Assembly: GCA_034638255.1 (NCBI GenBank)
Contig: JAWPGT010000038.1
Location: 145,520 to 209,519 of the forward strand
DNA: 64,000 nt
Origin: Coprinus comatus
Lineage: Eukaryota; Basidiomycota; Agaricomycetes; Agaricales; Agaricaceae
Reading direction: 5' to 3'
Part shown: in pieces, positions 11,298-22,119 of the stretch
Layout of the letters: the number at the start of each line of letters is the position of its first letter
How positions within the stretch are numbered: the stretch's first letter is position 1
The notes under the pieces: model-generated
The model's input: the letters and a program-made list of their open reading frames with translations, nothing else
Database searches by the model: none
Told to the model about the DNA's origin: nothing
Program-made: the position numbers and the translations under genes

Positions 11298-13005
11298 TCA
11301 TCCGAAGTAATAGATTTGAAATGTAACAGGGTCCGTTGACTGAAAGTCGCATGAGATTCTCTTCGGGGAACGTAGGTAGGAGAATAGACCAACCGATTTG
11401 AATCGACTCATAAGGCAAACACCATTCATCATCATGCCTGCTGAAAGCTCAGGGATCAAAGACAGAACCTCCACAGATTGGAGATTTCCGGGAACTTCAA
11501 CTGCAAGAATACCAAGCGTACCGTGTGATTCAGTCAATTGCAAATGTGTGGGAGCACTGTTCGCATTGTTCATGCGAACGTTGTGCTCATGCAGGTGGTG
11601 GGGGTTGAAGGAAAGGATAGAAACCACATGTTCGTCCTGCAGGTCGATAAATCGCTGGCCATGACAGGCGGTAATATACTCAGAGAATTTTGTAGACCAA
11701 GAACAAACATCCGGTGTCCAATCTTGCCAAGGTATTATTTGACAATTTGAGGTGGACCATGTAGACTCGGTGGGTAGTCGGTTAATGATCGACTTCCTGT
11801 GACACTGCATTGTAAGCGGCCCAATGTAGTCATCGTTTTCTACAACTACTATATCCCATGAGAGTAGAATCAGACCATCATCAGGTCGTTCCCTAAACGG
11901 TCGTGCTGGTGATGTGTACTTCGGGAATGAAGCACGGCCAGTTGGGTGAGGTGATGAATAAAATTGAACAGCTTTCATTGACAGGCCTGGATGTAGGGGA
12001 GGAAGGCCCATACGACAGATGTATTCAATTAGTTTGCCAGGTGAGGGTATGATGTAATAGATATCAAGATATCTGTCCTCATCGTGCGGATGCAAGAATA
12101 GATCGTCTCGAAGAAGAACAAGTCCCAGGTTAGAAACTGGGGTTGGAGCCTACGTCTTATGTTATCATTCGGTTTAAATAAGCAACTGAATAAGAAAATA
12201 GCTCCAACTCACGGCTATGCTTAATCCCGTTTTCCATTCGTATATGTAAAGGCAAAACCAGGAGGTAGATATTTGCAATATCATGATCAAGTTCTCCCCA
12301 GCAATTTCGAGATTTACATCCAAGATCGGAAATTCTGGACGCTCAAGTTCGATTTGAATTCCGTCCTTGTTAGCCAGAGGATGGCGATTTCCAGTCGAAT
12401 GTTGAAAAAGGTGGATGCGAATTTCTAAATTCGAGTGAGAAGACGCTACATTGCTGTACACCAAAGACTTCGGTTACGAGTGACAAATGATGTGCATTAT
12501 GTACGTACCTTGAAACACATGCGAGGAGATCATTTTCTTCAATACAAGTAGCAAAGTCGATCATGCCATCAACGTAGAATAAGGTCCAATGGTCTTCACA
12601 ATTAGGATCATCCTTTTCACTAGGAATTCGATAGGATTGCACGCCGTTAGGAGAACAATCTTGGGCTGGTGCCATTCCAAGTAGAATATATTCATCACCA
12701 ACCTCATATTGGTATGATATCGGTTGAGGTGGTGAGATAGATGATATGTAAGAAGGTTCAAAGGATAACCATCGTTGTTCACGTTCCAAGAGTTTTTCCA
12801 AACGATCACGAATCGGCAAAGTGCACAATGGATTATCATCGACGCCTGCTAACTGACATTGAAAGGCATATTGTAGCTTGATGGATTCTTCATAGATTTT
12901 GTGCAAACGACGATTAACAACCTTCACCGCACCGGCATCTTTCACTTCCAAATTGACAAGGATATCAACCAGAATCTCGGTGGGAAGAGCGAGGAAAAGT
13001 GACAT
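11298..13005 (-). CDS. F-box protein (529 aa)
   Basis: Predicted substrate-recognition subunit of an SCF ubiquitin ligase. Three exons, 13005-12509, 12453-12213 and 12149-11298, keep one frame. An N-terminal F-box (residues about 6-45) contains LPTEILVDILVNL followed by VNRRLHKIYEESI, and a long beta-rich C-terminal region follows (QYEVGDEYILLGM, RPFRERPDDGLILLSWDIVVVEN) as in the large agaric F-box families. An in-frame ATG at 13065 would add 20 residues, but the ATG at 13005 puts the F-box at the usual distance from the N terminus. It lies inside the glycan gene block on the same strand; no evidence ties it functionally to that block. Confidence 0.82.
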
Positions 13006-13236
13006 AGAGTTGAAAACAAAAAGCGCTTGCGCCCTACATGCAGGTATATGCCGTACAAATAACACGTGATAAAATTGAATAGATCATGACGTTGCGTCGT
13101 AGACTACCAGACAAATGCCTGGCATCTCGAATCTGAAATAGGATGCAGTTCCATCAGGTTAAACTTATCCTACGCTTTTGAGAAATCACTTGAAAAATAA
13201 TTGGAACTTCAAGTACTACTCATTAACTGATTCTTA

Positions 13237-15150
13237 TTAAATATGAGTATTCGACATTGAATAATAGTTATCTTCCATCCCCCTTAATTCTTTGACCCTT
13301 TCTCTAAACTGCTTACTTGCGACATCAATCGCCCTTTCCACTCTATCCTCAATATCTTTTCTACGAATAGTTGATATTCGGTAGTCCCGATATGGTGTCT
13401 TCTCAAGCGCATTCCACCATTCCCCTGAGAATGGGTGCCCAGGAGAACCAATGTATCCCCAAGGTTTCGCGTTGGGAGGTTGGATAGATGGATTAAGGAC
13501 TTGAACAAGAGATGGATTCATCGGTCCAGTGAAGTGAACAATCACAGGATTTTCCATTTCCTTTACCTCCATCTTTGATCTTTCCGATGAAAGAAGTCGA
13601 GAAGAGGTTCCGAGACTTTGTGCATTCCATTGTACAGACAAATGAACCCAATCTTTAAAGTGGATATTCAACACATCTTCATCTCGAAACTTTGCTCCTC
13701 TCATCTCTCTCCCTTTTTGTCGAAGCGCGTCACTCGATTCACGTACTTTGGTCAAGTTCATGAGCAAAACCCCAGCATTGAAATAAGGATGTTTCTCGAT
13801 GGCATCATGCCCCATGGGATGACCTACATGAGCGATAGCGCCAATTGCCCCATCACCAAGGTGATATTTCCATAAGGGTGTAAGGTCACCACGGATGAAA
13901 GTGTCTGCATCGAGGTATAATACGCGTTCCATTGGGAGGATGCAATCAAGATCCAGCTTAGACCAGGTAGCATGACCCAACTCTTTTGCGATACTATTGT
14001 GAGGAAGAGGGAGGAATGAGAGGTTGACGTTGTTGGTTCTGGGTAATGATTGGCGTAACATGGCCTTCTCTTCTTCAGTTAATCCGCAATCAATAACGAA
14101 GATAGAAATACGACCAGGTGTGTGGTCAACTGCACTATAAATAGTCACTGCAGCAGACATGGCATACGTCGAGTCAACAGAAAGGGTAAGATTAATCCCA
14201 CTGTAATCTTCATCAAAAACCTCCCATGGACTTTGCAAATCGGCTCGAGATTTGTTAAAGCCAGTAGACCCACTCAAATCACCCATAACGTTTATTAACC
14301 CTCCTCCAAATGCAGAAATGAGAACCCAAACCAAAAATAAAAGAGCCAATGGAGCCATGAATCGAAAGCGGGAGGTGAAAGTCGGATAAGAAAAAGGTTT
14401 AATGATATGAGGAAATCTTGTGGTAGGTTGTTCCACCTTCACTCGATCTATAAAGCCTTTTGCTGGAGCAAAGGAACTAATGCGTATGTCAACTGTCTTC
14501 CTCAACACAACCCGGTCTTTCCAGAAACCAAACCCAACAACCCTTTCATACTCTCCTTCATGAAGTTTCAGAAATACATCTATGCCTTGTGTTAGATTCT
14601 TGGTTCCATTGACTGGAGATTGGTGATTGTCCCCGCCACAATAGTCGAAAATGATAACGGCATCCTTCCTTGCCAAGCGCCAACACAACTCCCCCTCTAA
14701 GAATGCATCCGAGTCGTTCGTCTGACTGGAACCATCAAGATAAATCAAGTCATAACCTGCCCCTTTTCCCAACATCTCTTCTTCCAACAACATCATTAAA
14801 GCTGGAAGGCTAAACTTAGCCACAATCCGATAATTATTTTCCCCTACAATACTGAGATTATGCTGGATATTCGCATACTGCTCTCTTCCAGGAGCAGTGC
14901 GCAAAAGGTCAAAGTGGTCAATACAAACAATTGAACCTGTGGGATTGCATAGTTGGGAGATTAAATGGACAGCAGAACGAGCTTCTCTCGATCCAATTAT
15001 CAATACTCGAGGAGACCCCGGATGAGTCTTGATGGAAGAAATGAGAGGTTCCAAACTTGAAATATTTTGAGAAAACCAGTCATCGGTCGATGGAAATTGA
15101 TACGACAACTGGGTAGAGTCGACTTGAGGCGTCTTTTTAGAAAGCATCAA
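13237..15150 (-). CDS. methyltransferase-like/GT8 fusion with internal membrane segment (637 aa)
   Basis: Single-exon paralogue of the gene at 5274-6947, with the same N-terminal methyltransferase-like domain, then GT8. The GT8 part is intact: VLYLDADTF (DAD 414-416), YFNAGVLLMNL, HFTGP and KPWGYIG. Two differences stand out. A segment of about 80 residues between the domains includes a membrane helix at about 264-290 (FMAPLALLFLVWVLISAFG). The methyltransferase motifs have drifted: the partner's EIGSWEGRS is here IIGSREARS, DGSHEADD is DGSSQTND, and FDDYHW is FDYCGG. SAM binding may therefore be lost. With the helix as a type II anchor, GT8 would face the Golgi lumen and the methyltransferase-like domain the cytosol; that topology is inferred. 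Confidence 0.85.
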   Translation of the reverse strand: MMLSKKTPQVDSTQLSYQFPSTDDWFSQNISSLEPLISSIKTHPGSPRVLIIGSREARSAVHLISQLCNPTGSIVCIDHFDLLRTAPGREQYANIQHNLSIVGENNYRIVAKFSLPALMMLLEEEMLGKGAGYDLIYLDGSSQTNDSDAFLEGELCWRLARKDAVIIFDYCGGDNHQSPVNGTKNLTQGIDVFLKLHEGEYERVVGFGFWKDRVVLRKTVDIRISSFAPAKGFIDRVKVEQPTTRFPHIIKPFSYPTFTSRFRFMAPLALLFLVWVLISAFGGGLINVMGDLSGSTGFNKSRADLQSPWEVFDEDYSGINLTLSVDSTYAMSAAVTIYSAVDHTPGRISIFVIDCGLTEEEKAMLRQSLPRTNNVNLSFLPLPHNSIAKELGHATWSKLDLDCILPMERVLYLDADTFIRGDLTPLWKYHLGDGAIGAIAHVGHPMGHDAIEKHPYFNAGVLLMNLTKVRESSDALRQKGREMRGAKFRDEDVLNIHFKDWVHLSVQWNAQSLGTSSRLLSSERSKMEVKEMENPVIVHFTGPMNPSLVQVLNPSIQPPNAKPWGYIGSPGHPFSGEWWNALEKTPYRDYRISTIRRKDIEDRVERAIDVASKQFRERVKELRGMEDNYYSMSNTHI

Positions 15151-15227
15151 GTGAAGGTTATGTGTATGTGTTGTGAGTGTTTCTCGGGAGGGTATCAGTG
15201 ATATAGAGTGGTCTTATTCCAACATAC

Positions 15228-15241
15228 TTTATATATATTCT
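15228..15241 (-). promoter_or_regulatory. TATA-like element upstream of the second methyltransferase-GT8 gene
   Basis: Read on the minus strand, an ATATATATAAA run lies about 80 bases upstream of the ATG at 15150, a typical spacing for a fungal TATA box. Position and sequence are the only evidence. Confidence 0.4.
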
Positions 15242-15652
15242 CCCAAAACTTGGCAGATTTTCGCATGCCAAATGTTGTTCCATTACACCTATAATCATAG
15301 TGCGAGCCAACCCAAATACTCGACAGCGACAGGATGTGGGATTATCTTCTACCAACATTGTTTCACAATTTCTGATTTCAGAACGTCTTTTCAAAAGGCT
15401 TGTCAGTGCCAGCGCGTTTGGTGACAAGAGCTCCGACGTCGGTTGATACTATAACTGGCATATGATGTTTATTTGGCTGTAGACAGCCTTATAATGATAC
15501 TACTGATGGAAGCTGGAAGCCTGGAATACAACGGAAAAGATGATTGATAATTTGATAGTGATTCTCAAAATAAGGCACAATGTCCACTTTGTGTATTCAA
15601 CTGTGTAAAGATAGAACCATCATAGGTTGGACGAATTTAAGAATAGTACGCA

Positions 15653-15860
15653 CCTTTACAGTACCATGTACTCAAAATAATTCCTATAATCAGAACCAAG
15701 AATAGGCCAACGAAGATAGCAATCAAGTAACCTACCAATTATGATAATAATGGGTATGACAAGGTGCATACAAACAAAAATTTGAAGGACGCACATCTAC
15801 GTTCAATGAATACATTCCTTTCATTTTTTGATGTATCGCCAACAACACGTTTCACAATTT
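15653..15860 (-). pseudogene. decayed copy of the small two-helix membrane protein
   Basis: Two stretches match successive exons of the gene at 17849-18543. One encodes KRVVGDTSKNERNVFIERR (15797-15855), compared with KRAPGDPSQDNGSVFIDRK. The other encodes a helix YLIAIFVGLFLVLIIG followed by ILSTWYC (15655-15729), compared with YLIIIFVGLLLVVIAA. The intron position between them is kept, but in-frame TGA and TAA codons lie directly upstream of the first stretch and the Cys-rich tail is not found. It therefore looks like an ageing duplicate. Confidence 0.6.
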
Positions 15861-17429
15861 ATTCTCAGCCTTGTCTCTGAGGAAGAAAAAGTTATCGGTT
15901 CAGATAGGACATATAGCAAGACTATAGAATCGTAAATGTTCCAGAAACGGAGACCAATTGTTTTCTCTGTACAACATCCAATATCCTTTAAACCATTAGC
16001 GAGAGTTAAGTACATACTATTGTTGTCATAGAGCTAATAAAGGTTTTGTAAAATGAGGATTCCTTTATCATTTTGGTGTATTAGAGGTTCGGAACTTGCA
16101 TACTGGTAGTTGTATCCGTATACTAGACAACGCTCTAAAAGTCTTGAAGTTTGTAATTAGCACAATGCTGCCACAGACCTGCCGGTGCAAAAAGTGCCAA
16201 AATCAAGGAGTTGATAAAACTGTGACGTGAAACGGTCACGAAGATTCTGAACTCCGACAGGGAACACGAATGATGGCATCGGAGTTTTAATTCATTGGTG
16301 AGTCCTTCCTCAGCCCATGTCACGTTCACAGAATTTGCCTAATGATTACCTGTAGACACCTATCGCTCAACAAATAAAGGCAGGTTTTCATAGCTGGAAT
16401 GTAGTACTATTATAATTTTATAATTTTACCCATGAAACGTGGTGGGCACCTGTGATAAATCGAATATATTGATGAAATCGTGATTTTGATGCAAATTTTG
16501 TCCAACAATCAAGATATTGAAAGGCGCATACTGATCCAAATTTCACAAAAATTTGCAGATATACTGTCTACCTTCTCCTCTACTACTGTCCAGGATTTCA
16601 AGGAAAATAATCTATTAAAAAAGGAGATAGTATAGCTTTATCAACTCTATGACAAATTTGGGTACTTTATCAACCCATTGTCACAAATAGTAGTCCATGA
16701 ACATTCTTGATGGTTCTTTTGTAATGGTGAATTGCATTTATCACGAATGTCATAAAGATGGAACAGAACAGTGGGAATGAGAGATTGAACCAAGAGTAAC
16801 CCACTTTTGTTACTAGTAGGCTGTGTACTAGGATGTAACTCAACGAAATTCCGGTAGATATAGCCTAAAACCTTATATGTGTCGAGGAGTGGTATCACAC
16901 TGGCCTTTCTGATGCTTTTGTGATAATAAGGGGTACGTGCATATGCATGATACAGGTGTTGATGGTGGAGCACTCGGTATCTGGCCCTGATTGTACACAT
17001 TTTGCCACTGTTAAGAGTGGTTGAAACGAGTTGAAATTTTGAAACGTTCAATAAGATGGGATTGGCGACCGGATCACTTCGAGATATGACGTCATTAAGA
17101 GCTAGTATGTAATTGTGCAACCTGTTTCACCGTAAAGCTCTGGTGCGCACCCTCTGCCGCATTCCCCGTTCAAAATCCACCTTCACAAGAATCTTTATGC
17201 TGTTAAGCTGTGAATATTTGTCGTGTATGTCAGGATGGTATTGTTCAGTGCAACTTGCGTCGGGCCGAGGCAAATGGTAAGAACAAGTGAGAGATACTAA
17301 AATCAAACACTGATGGTCTCGGATTGTCAGTTCCAACCACACGACATTCCTCGCACTTGGACTTGGGCTTGAGCATCTAGTTCAATGGACTCTACTTGAA
17401 TTTCCAGAAAAAGAATTCAATAAACTTGG
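15861..17429. other. gene-poor stretch, mostly unrecognised
   Basis: No gene could be supported. The longest minus-strand ORF (16647-17120, 157 codons) has no recognisable motif or paralogue in the window. The region lies between two decayed gene copies and may itself be decayed duplicate DNA. Confidence 0.4.
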
Positions 17430-17580
17430 ATGTTTTTGCTTGGTGGTAAAGTTATGGCATACTCCTCGTTTAAAGCCATAAAAGAACTTGCAGAAAAGGA
17501 GAATTGGTTTTTGGGTTGTTGTATAATCGAGTGGAGATGTTGTAAAATGCGACGAGCATGTTGTGGTTGGAGCTCCAAGG
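17430..17580 (+). pseudogene. relic of a LaeA/UMTA-like methyltransferase C terminus
   Basis: The short stretch encoding GGKVMAYSSFKAIKELAEKE followed by NWF matches the C-terminal segment of the methyltransferase family found at 43-63 kb, for example GGQATLNFFKAIKEAVRKE-NWF at about 57770-57830. Upstream and downstream family sequence is scrambled, so this is a small gene remnant and not a gene. Confidence 0.55.
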
Positions 17581-17848
17581 AAAGCGATGGTTGGAATAGT
17601 AGAAGCTCTTATTGAATATTATTTACAGGTTTCCCAGAAGGAGAATCCATAGTTCATTTTTCGATTCAAAGTCAAAAGTACCAACTCAAATAACAAACAA
17701 AAAGTCCGATATCAAGAATACATCACAATGTCCTGTGAGTCCAATTTTCCCAGTATCCACACATCCTTTACATTTCGCTTATTCCTTCCGCACATAAACC
17801 ACAACCGATACACTCCAAGCAGACTATAACGTGATTGAACAGTTAGTT

Positions 17849-18543
17849 TCATAGATCTTTATGTATATATGCGGGGAATAAAAACGCACCCAAACCTCCA
17901 CAACAAGCGCAGAGATAACAAGGACAACAAAGTGGATTTTTGAAAGCACCTAATATTGCAAATATTTTAATAATAGTCAATGACCACACTGTACTTCTTA
18001 TATACGTACCCCTACAGCACCAGGCACTCAACATAATTGCAGCAATCACAACCAACAGTAGCCCAACGAATATGATGATCAAGTAATCTAGAGTAGTGCG
18101 GTATCCAATTGTCAGTACACATTCAATGCAATATAATCAACGAGAGACTCACATTTCCGATCAATAAATACGCTGCCATTATCCTGGGAAGGATCTCCAG
18201 GAGCACGTTTGACAAATTGGCTGAAACCGTCACTCCAGAATCCAGAACTTGAACCATCCCAATTCATTTCATGAAGTGAGCATAACAAGACAATGACAGT
18301 TCCAAGCGTTAGGATTAATCCAAAAATCAGGAAAAGGAATCGTCGCTTGGATTTATGACATCTCTTATGATCATGGTCATGAGAATCACGGCATTCGCCT
18401 TGGTTCAAAAATTGTGATTGATGCTCGGACTCCTGAAGCAAAGAGTGCTTTATGTCCATGAAATCGTTCGGGCGTGGGGCGGGTTGTTCAGCGACAAGAC
18501 TTCCTTTCATTTTTTGGAACTGAAATCGATGGCTGGATATCAA
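17849..18543 (-). CDS. small membrane protein, two helices, Cys-rich tail
   Basis: Family unknown. Exons run from 18543 (or the internal ATG at 18510, MKGSLVAEQ) to about 18150, then about 18088-18010, then about 17950 to about 17849; three splice junctions preserve the frame. The N-terminal half is polar and His/Asp-rich (SHDHDHKRCHKSKRR), followed by a helix FLFLIFGLILTLGTVIVLL, an extramembrane loop, a second helix YLIIIFVGLLLVVIAAIML, and a terminal cluster CCPCYLCACCGG. The basic KSKRR before helix 1 suggests a cytosolic N terminus. A GTGCGT after the CCGG cluster could be a further donor, so the last residues are uncertain. The Cys cluster suggests palmitoylation or metal binding, which is inference only. 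A decayed copy lies at 15653-15860. Confidence 0.55.
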
Positions 18544-18807
18544 ATGGTGCCAATAAAGCGAGAGGAGGTTAACAAGGGGATGGTTTCTAGGTCATCCCGT
18601 TTATAAATGGTGGCTTAAAGAGGATTCTGTGTTACGTAATGCCTCGTTCACAGCTGCGGAGAAGATGCTGGTCATAAATGGCCCTTTCCAGCATGCAAAG
18701 GCTGTGGTCTGGCCAGTGTGGCCCACCTCATTCAGCGTGGCTGTGTAAAATTATTCCATTAATAGCCCAGAGTACTCCTGAATATACTACTATGTACATA
18801 ACATCGG

Positions 18808-20189
18808 CTAGATTGAGGATTCAGCCAGTGAAGGTACGTGCAATCGCTTGTTTGGTGAAGAAGACCGTCTAATGATTACAGGATATACTCCTGAATTATA
18901 ATCGCATCAGTAGTCAGAAATCAGCCACAAAGGGGACTAACCTCCGGTCGGCAATGACCTCCTTGGTCTTCCTATGACAGATAGAAATGCGTTGATCAAT
19001 CCACCATGGATTGTACAGCATATACCTGTCACGCCGCAGTTAGTAATCGCGTATATGAGGCTCCAACTTCACACAATAACCGAATTTCTACCCACACATA
19101 GCGGATGATTCTTCATCAAATATCGAGTTTAAGACATTCTCGGCGCGAGCGGCCATCGCTTCTTTGCTCTCTCTCTTATGTGCTTCCCACAGCTCATCTT
19201 CTTCCGTAAATCCTTTTTCAATTCCAAAACAAGGGAACTGTTGCTTGATGTAAGACAGTGACCGACGTTTGTCATAAGTGTATACTCCATTTGCCTCCCT
19301 TAGGTTCTACAACTGCCTGTAGGCATCTCGAGAGTAAATGCACGAATTGTCTGCTTACCTCTTTCACCATAACGGATATTTTTGTTGGCCTGGTTATTAA
19401 CCATCCAAAGCCCAACTCGCATGTCCGAAGAGCTCGAGTTAGAGGACTTGTATAAATCTTGTCTGGTAGTATTGCATCGAACAGTAATTCCTTTTCCCAT
19501 TCCTTCCTTATACATAGAGCTTGATTGACGCCGGTAGAAGTAAGATCCGAATCAGCTTTAACCGATAACGTTAGTAACCCCTAACACACACAAGTACAAC
19601 TGTGAGACTCACGCCCCCACGTTGTTTCATCGTCACAGTTCAATCTACCCCATACACTATATAGTCCGACACATACTGTTTTCAGACTACCATGATAGAT
19701 AGGAGTGTGGCATGGCTGACCTCTTCCAATCTTTTGATCCATACTTTTCTTTTCCAACGTTATCTGCAGAAAGGAGCACTCTTGAGAATGACTCCAACTT
19801 CCCATTCAGTAGTAATTAAGAAATCAAGAACATACGATAGCTTTGACCATGTCTCAAAAAAAAGAATAACTTGAATGACTCGCCGGGATATGCATTATCG
19901 TTGAGCGCCTTCATGTGTTTCCGAAGATTCTTCCACCGTCGAGGTGACTCATCTATTAGCCCAAATCGTGGATGTATCTATGACCTATTTGCAAGGTTCT
20001 GCGGACCAACTCGATGATTGATGAATCTCACTGGTTGTTGTACTTCTTCAGTCGCTACGTCCTGAATGAACGGTCCAGGAACCGCCTACCATAAAGTTAG
20101 TCTTATTTATTGGTTCAGAATAATCGAACGAATGAACTCACCTCATAGTGGTATTGTAAAACACCTTCATTCATAGAAGGAATTGTCAT
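18808..20189 (-). CDS. histidine phosphatase superfamily (phosphoglycerate mutase-like) protein, copy A
   Basis: The ATG at 20189-20187 gives MTIPSMNEGVLQYHYE; the stop is at 18810-18808. About nine small exons can be joined in frame. Family landmarks in order: VPGPFIQD; catalytic LRHGQS-YHNVGKEKYGSKDW (RHG near 19840); DDETTWG-PDSDLTSTG; LPDKIYTSPLTRALRTC (second Arg); NLREANGVYTYDKRRS; GFTEEDELW; and the second catalytic His in IHGGLINAFLSVIG (about 18985). The C terminus is GGVYPVIIRR...LAESSI. Members of this fungal family are cytosolic phosphatases of unknown substrate. It is a tandem paralogue of the gene at 20363-21931 and more diverged. Exon edges were read by eye and some could move by a few bases. 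Confidence 0.75.
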
Positions 20190-20362
20190 AGATACTGTAC
20201 GTAAAAATTGATGGTAAGGGTAAGTGACAAGACCCGTGTATTGTGACGTCATCATTCCTAAATTCAAAATGTTACAAAGGAGTGTGAGACCGAGATCATA
20301 GAGATAGGTAAGTAAGCTGTACGGTGACTACATCCAACAAATCGTATTCATATTTGGCTTTC

Positions 20363-21931
20363 TCATTTCTTGTAACACTTGATTACAACAGGGAGTATAC
20401 CTAATAATATGAATGGTAAGCTACTTTCAGTAATCATTGGTAAAAACACCTCATACCTCCTGTCGTTAATGAGAATGGATTACGTCCAATGGCATTCAAG
20501 AAACCATTAATGATACCGCCATGAGCAGTCAGAGAGATATCTGATCCAATTTTTTCTTGTGAGTTCTATCTACACCTGACGTGTTTTTGGGAGCTTACAA
20601 GTCGACGTGGTATCCTTTTCAAAAATATAATCCAATACTGCTCTGGCGCGTTCAGCAACTTGGGCCTTAGTCTCCCTAATCTCGGGGTGCCAGAGTAAAT
20701 CTTCCTCCTCAAAATTTTCTTCAAATTCAAAACCGGGGAATCGTTCTTGGATATATGATTTCGTTCTCCTCTTGTCGCATGTATGGATTCCATTCTCCTC
20801 GCGACAATTCTAAGATAAATAACAAACCATCAGAAGCTAAAGCAAGCAGGGACAGAGGTCAAATATTCACCTCAACAACTTCAACGGTGCTTTGAATTTG
20901 TACACCATCCAAACCAAACGTAGTGGCACACGTTTGTAAGGCTCTTACCAAAGGGCTCGAATACAATCGATCAGGAAGTGGAATCCTAAATGGCATCTCT
21001 GCTTCCCAACCTCTCTTTGCTTCGAAGGCTTGATTCATTCCAATAGGTGTCAATTCCGGATCCGCTATACATCCAAAAGTTAAAATAATTAGCCATATTG
21101 TGTCAAATCGGAGTGAAAGACCGACGCACGGCCCCAAGTAATCTCATCATCCGAATACTGTTTACTCAGAACCCTGAATTTAAATGATCCGCCATTCGAA
21201 AAAAACAAGAGGAAGAATCCATCAAAAAATTGACGTTCAAACAATTCCAACCAAGTTCTGAACGACGTACTCATCCCAAAGTTTTGTTCCATACTTGACT
21301 TCCGCTACGTTGTCTGATAAAACAAGCGAGAGTTAGTCTATCCACATGAAATAACAGTCCAAGAGACTACTGAAGAAACGTACGCCATCCCTGACCATGC
21401 CTAGAAAAGAAAAATACTTTAACTTCTTCCCCAGTCCCTTCCTCTCTCCACTTTCCGTTCATCCCTTCAATACTCTCTCTGAACTTATCCCACCTGTCGA
21501 CACTATCATCTTCCAAACCCATTCTCAACGGGACCTAAACCAACGAAAATAATTTGGTGAAATCAGTCTACGGTCATGACCCCAGCTCATGTATTCAGAT
21601 ATGATCAACGGCAAACACAGTGTCTTAGACCCACCTATCTCCTATTATAATGATGGAGTAATGAGAAATGAAACACTCACGGCAGGATGAGTCAACGCTC
21701 GATGATTTTCCGTATCATGAATGAAATATCCTCTAACACACTACCCTCCGATATTCCCAAAATCAAAGGCCAGCGTATAGTGCCATATATTAATATGACA
21801 ATATTGTGAGGGGAAGAAACCAACAAGCGAAAGCGAAATAACCATGTCTTAATATTAATATTTCCACATTCCTTGACATGGAGAATATCAGGACGCACCT
21901 CATATTGATATCCACTATTCTGTTCTGGCAT
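20363..21931 (-). CDS. histidine phosphatase superfamily (phosphoglycerate mutase-like) protein, copy B
   Basis: Begins MPEQNSGYQYE at 21931-21929 and ends GILPVVIKCYKK at 20363. Multi-exon. Landmarks: GYFIHDTENHRALTHPA; VPLRMGLEDDSVDRWDKF; catalytic FFFSRHGQGW-HNVAEVKYGTKLWDE (about 21400); DDEITWG-PDPELTPIG; LPDRLYSSPLVRALQTC (about 20950); THTCDKRR-like CDKRRTKSYIQERFPGF; the EEEDLLWHPEIRE stretch; and TAHGGIINGFLNAIG with the second catalytic His (about 20520). All residues expected for the two-step phosphohistidine mechanism are present. It is closer to the family consensus than copy A directly downstream. Substrate unknown; the fungal family is annotated variously as phosphatase or mutase. 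Confidence 0.78.
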
Positions 21932-22119
21932 TGTTGAATGCCTGACCCGCGTAGGCGCTAATCTTCCAAACAATGTACGAATCTGATGATCGTCCCAATG
22001 AAAAGGAAATTACGGAGATCTCGACTAGATAACATTTCACATACACGTGAGTTCTAACACGTGTAATTGATTACCCCTGAGGTACTTTGATTGGAACCTG
22101 CCGGCCGGTGGCCAGTTGC

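Noticed and set aside
16647..17120. 157-codon minus ORF
   Set aside because: Longest ORF in a gene-poor stretch, but composition and lack of any motif or splice partner gave nothing to support a gene.
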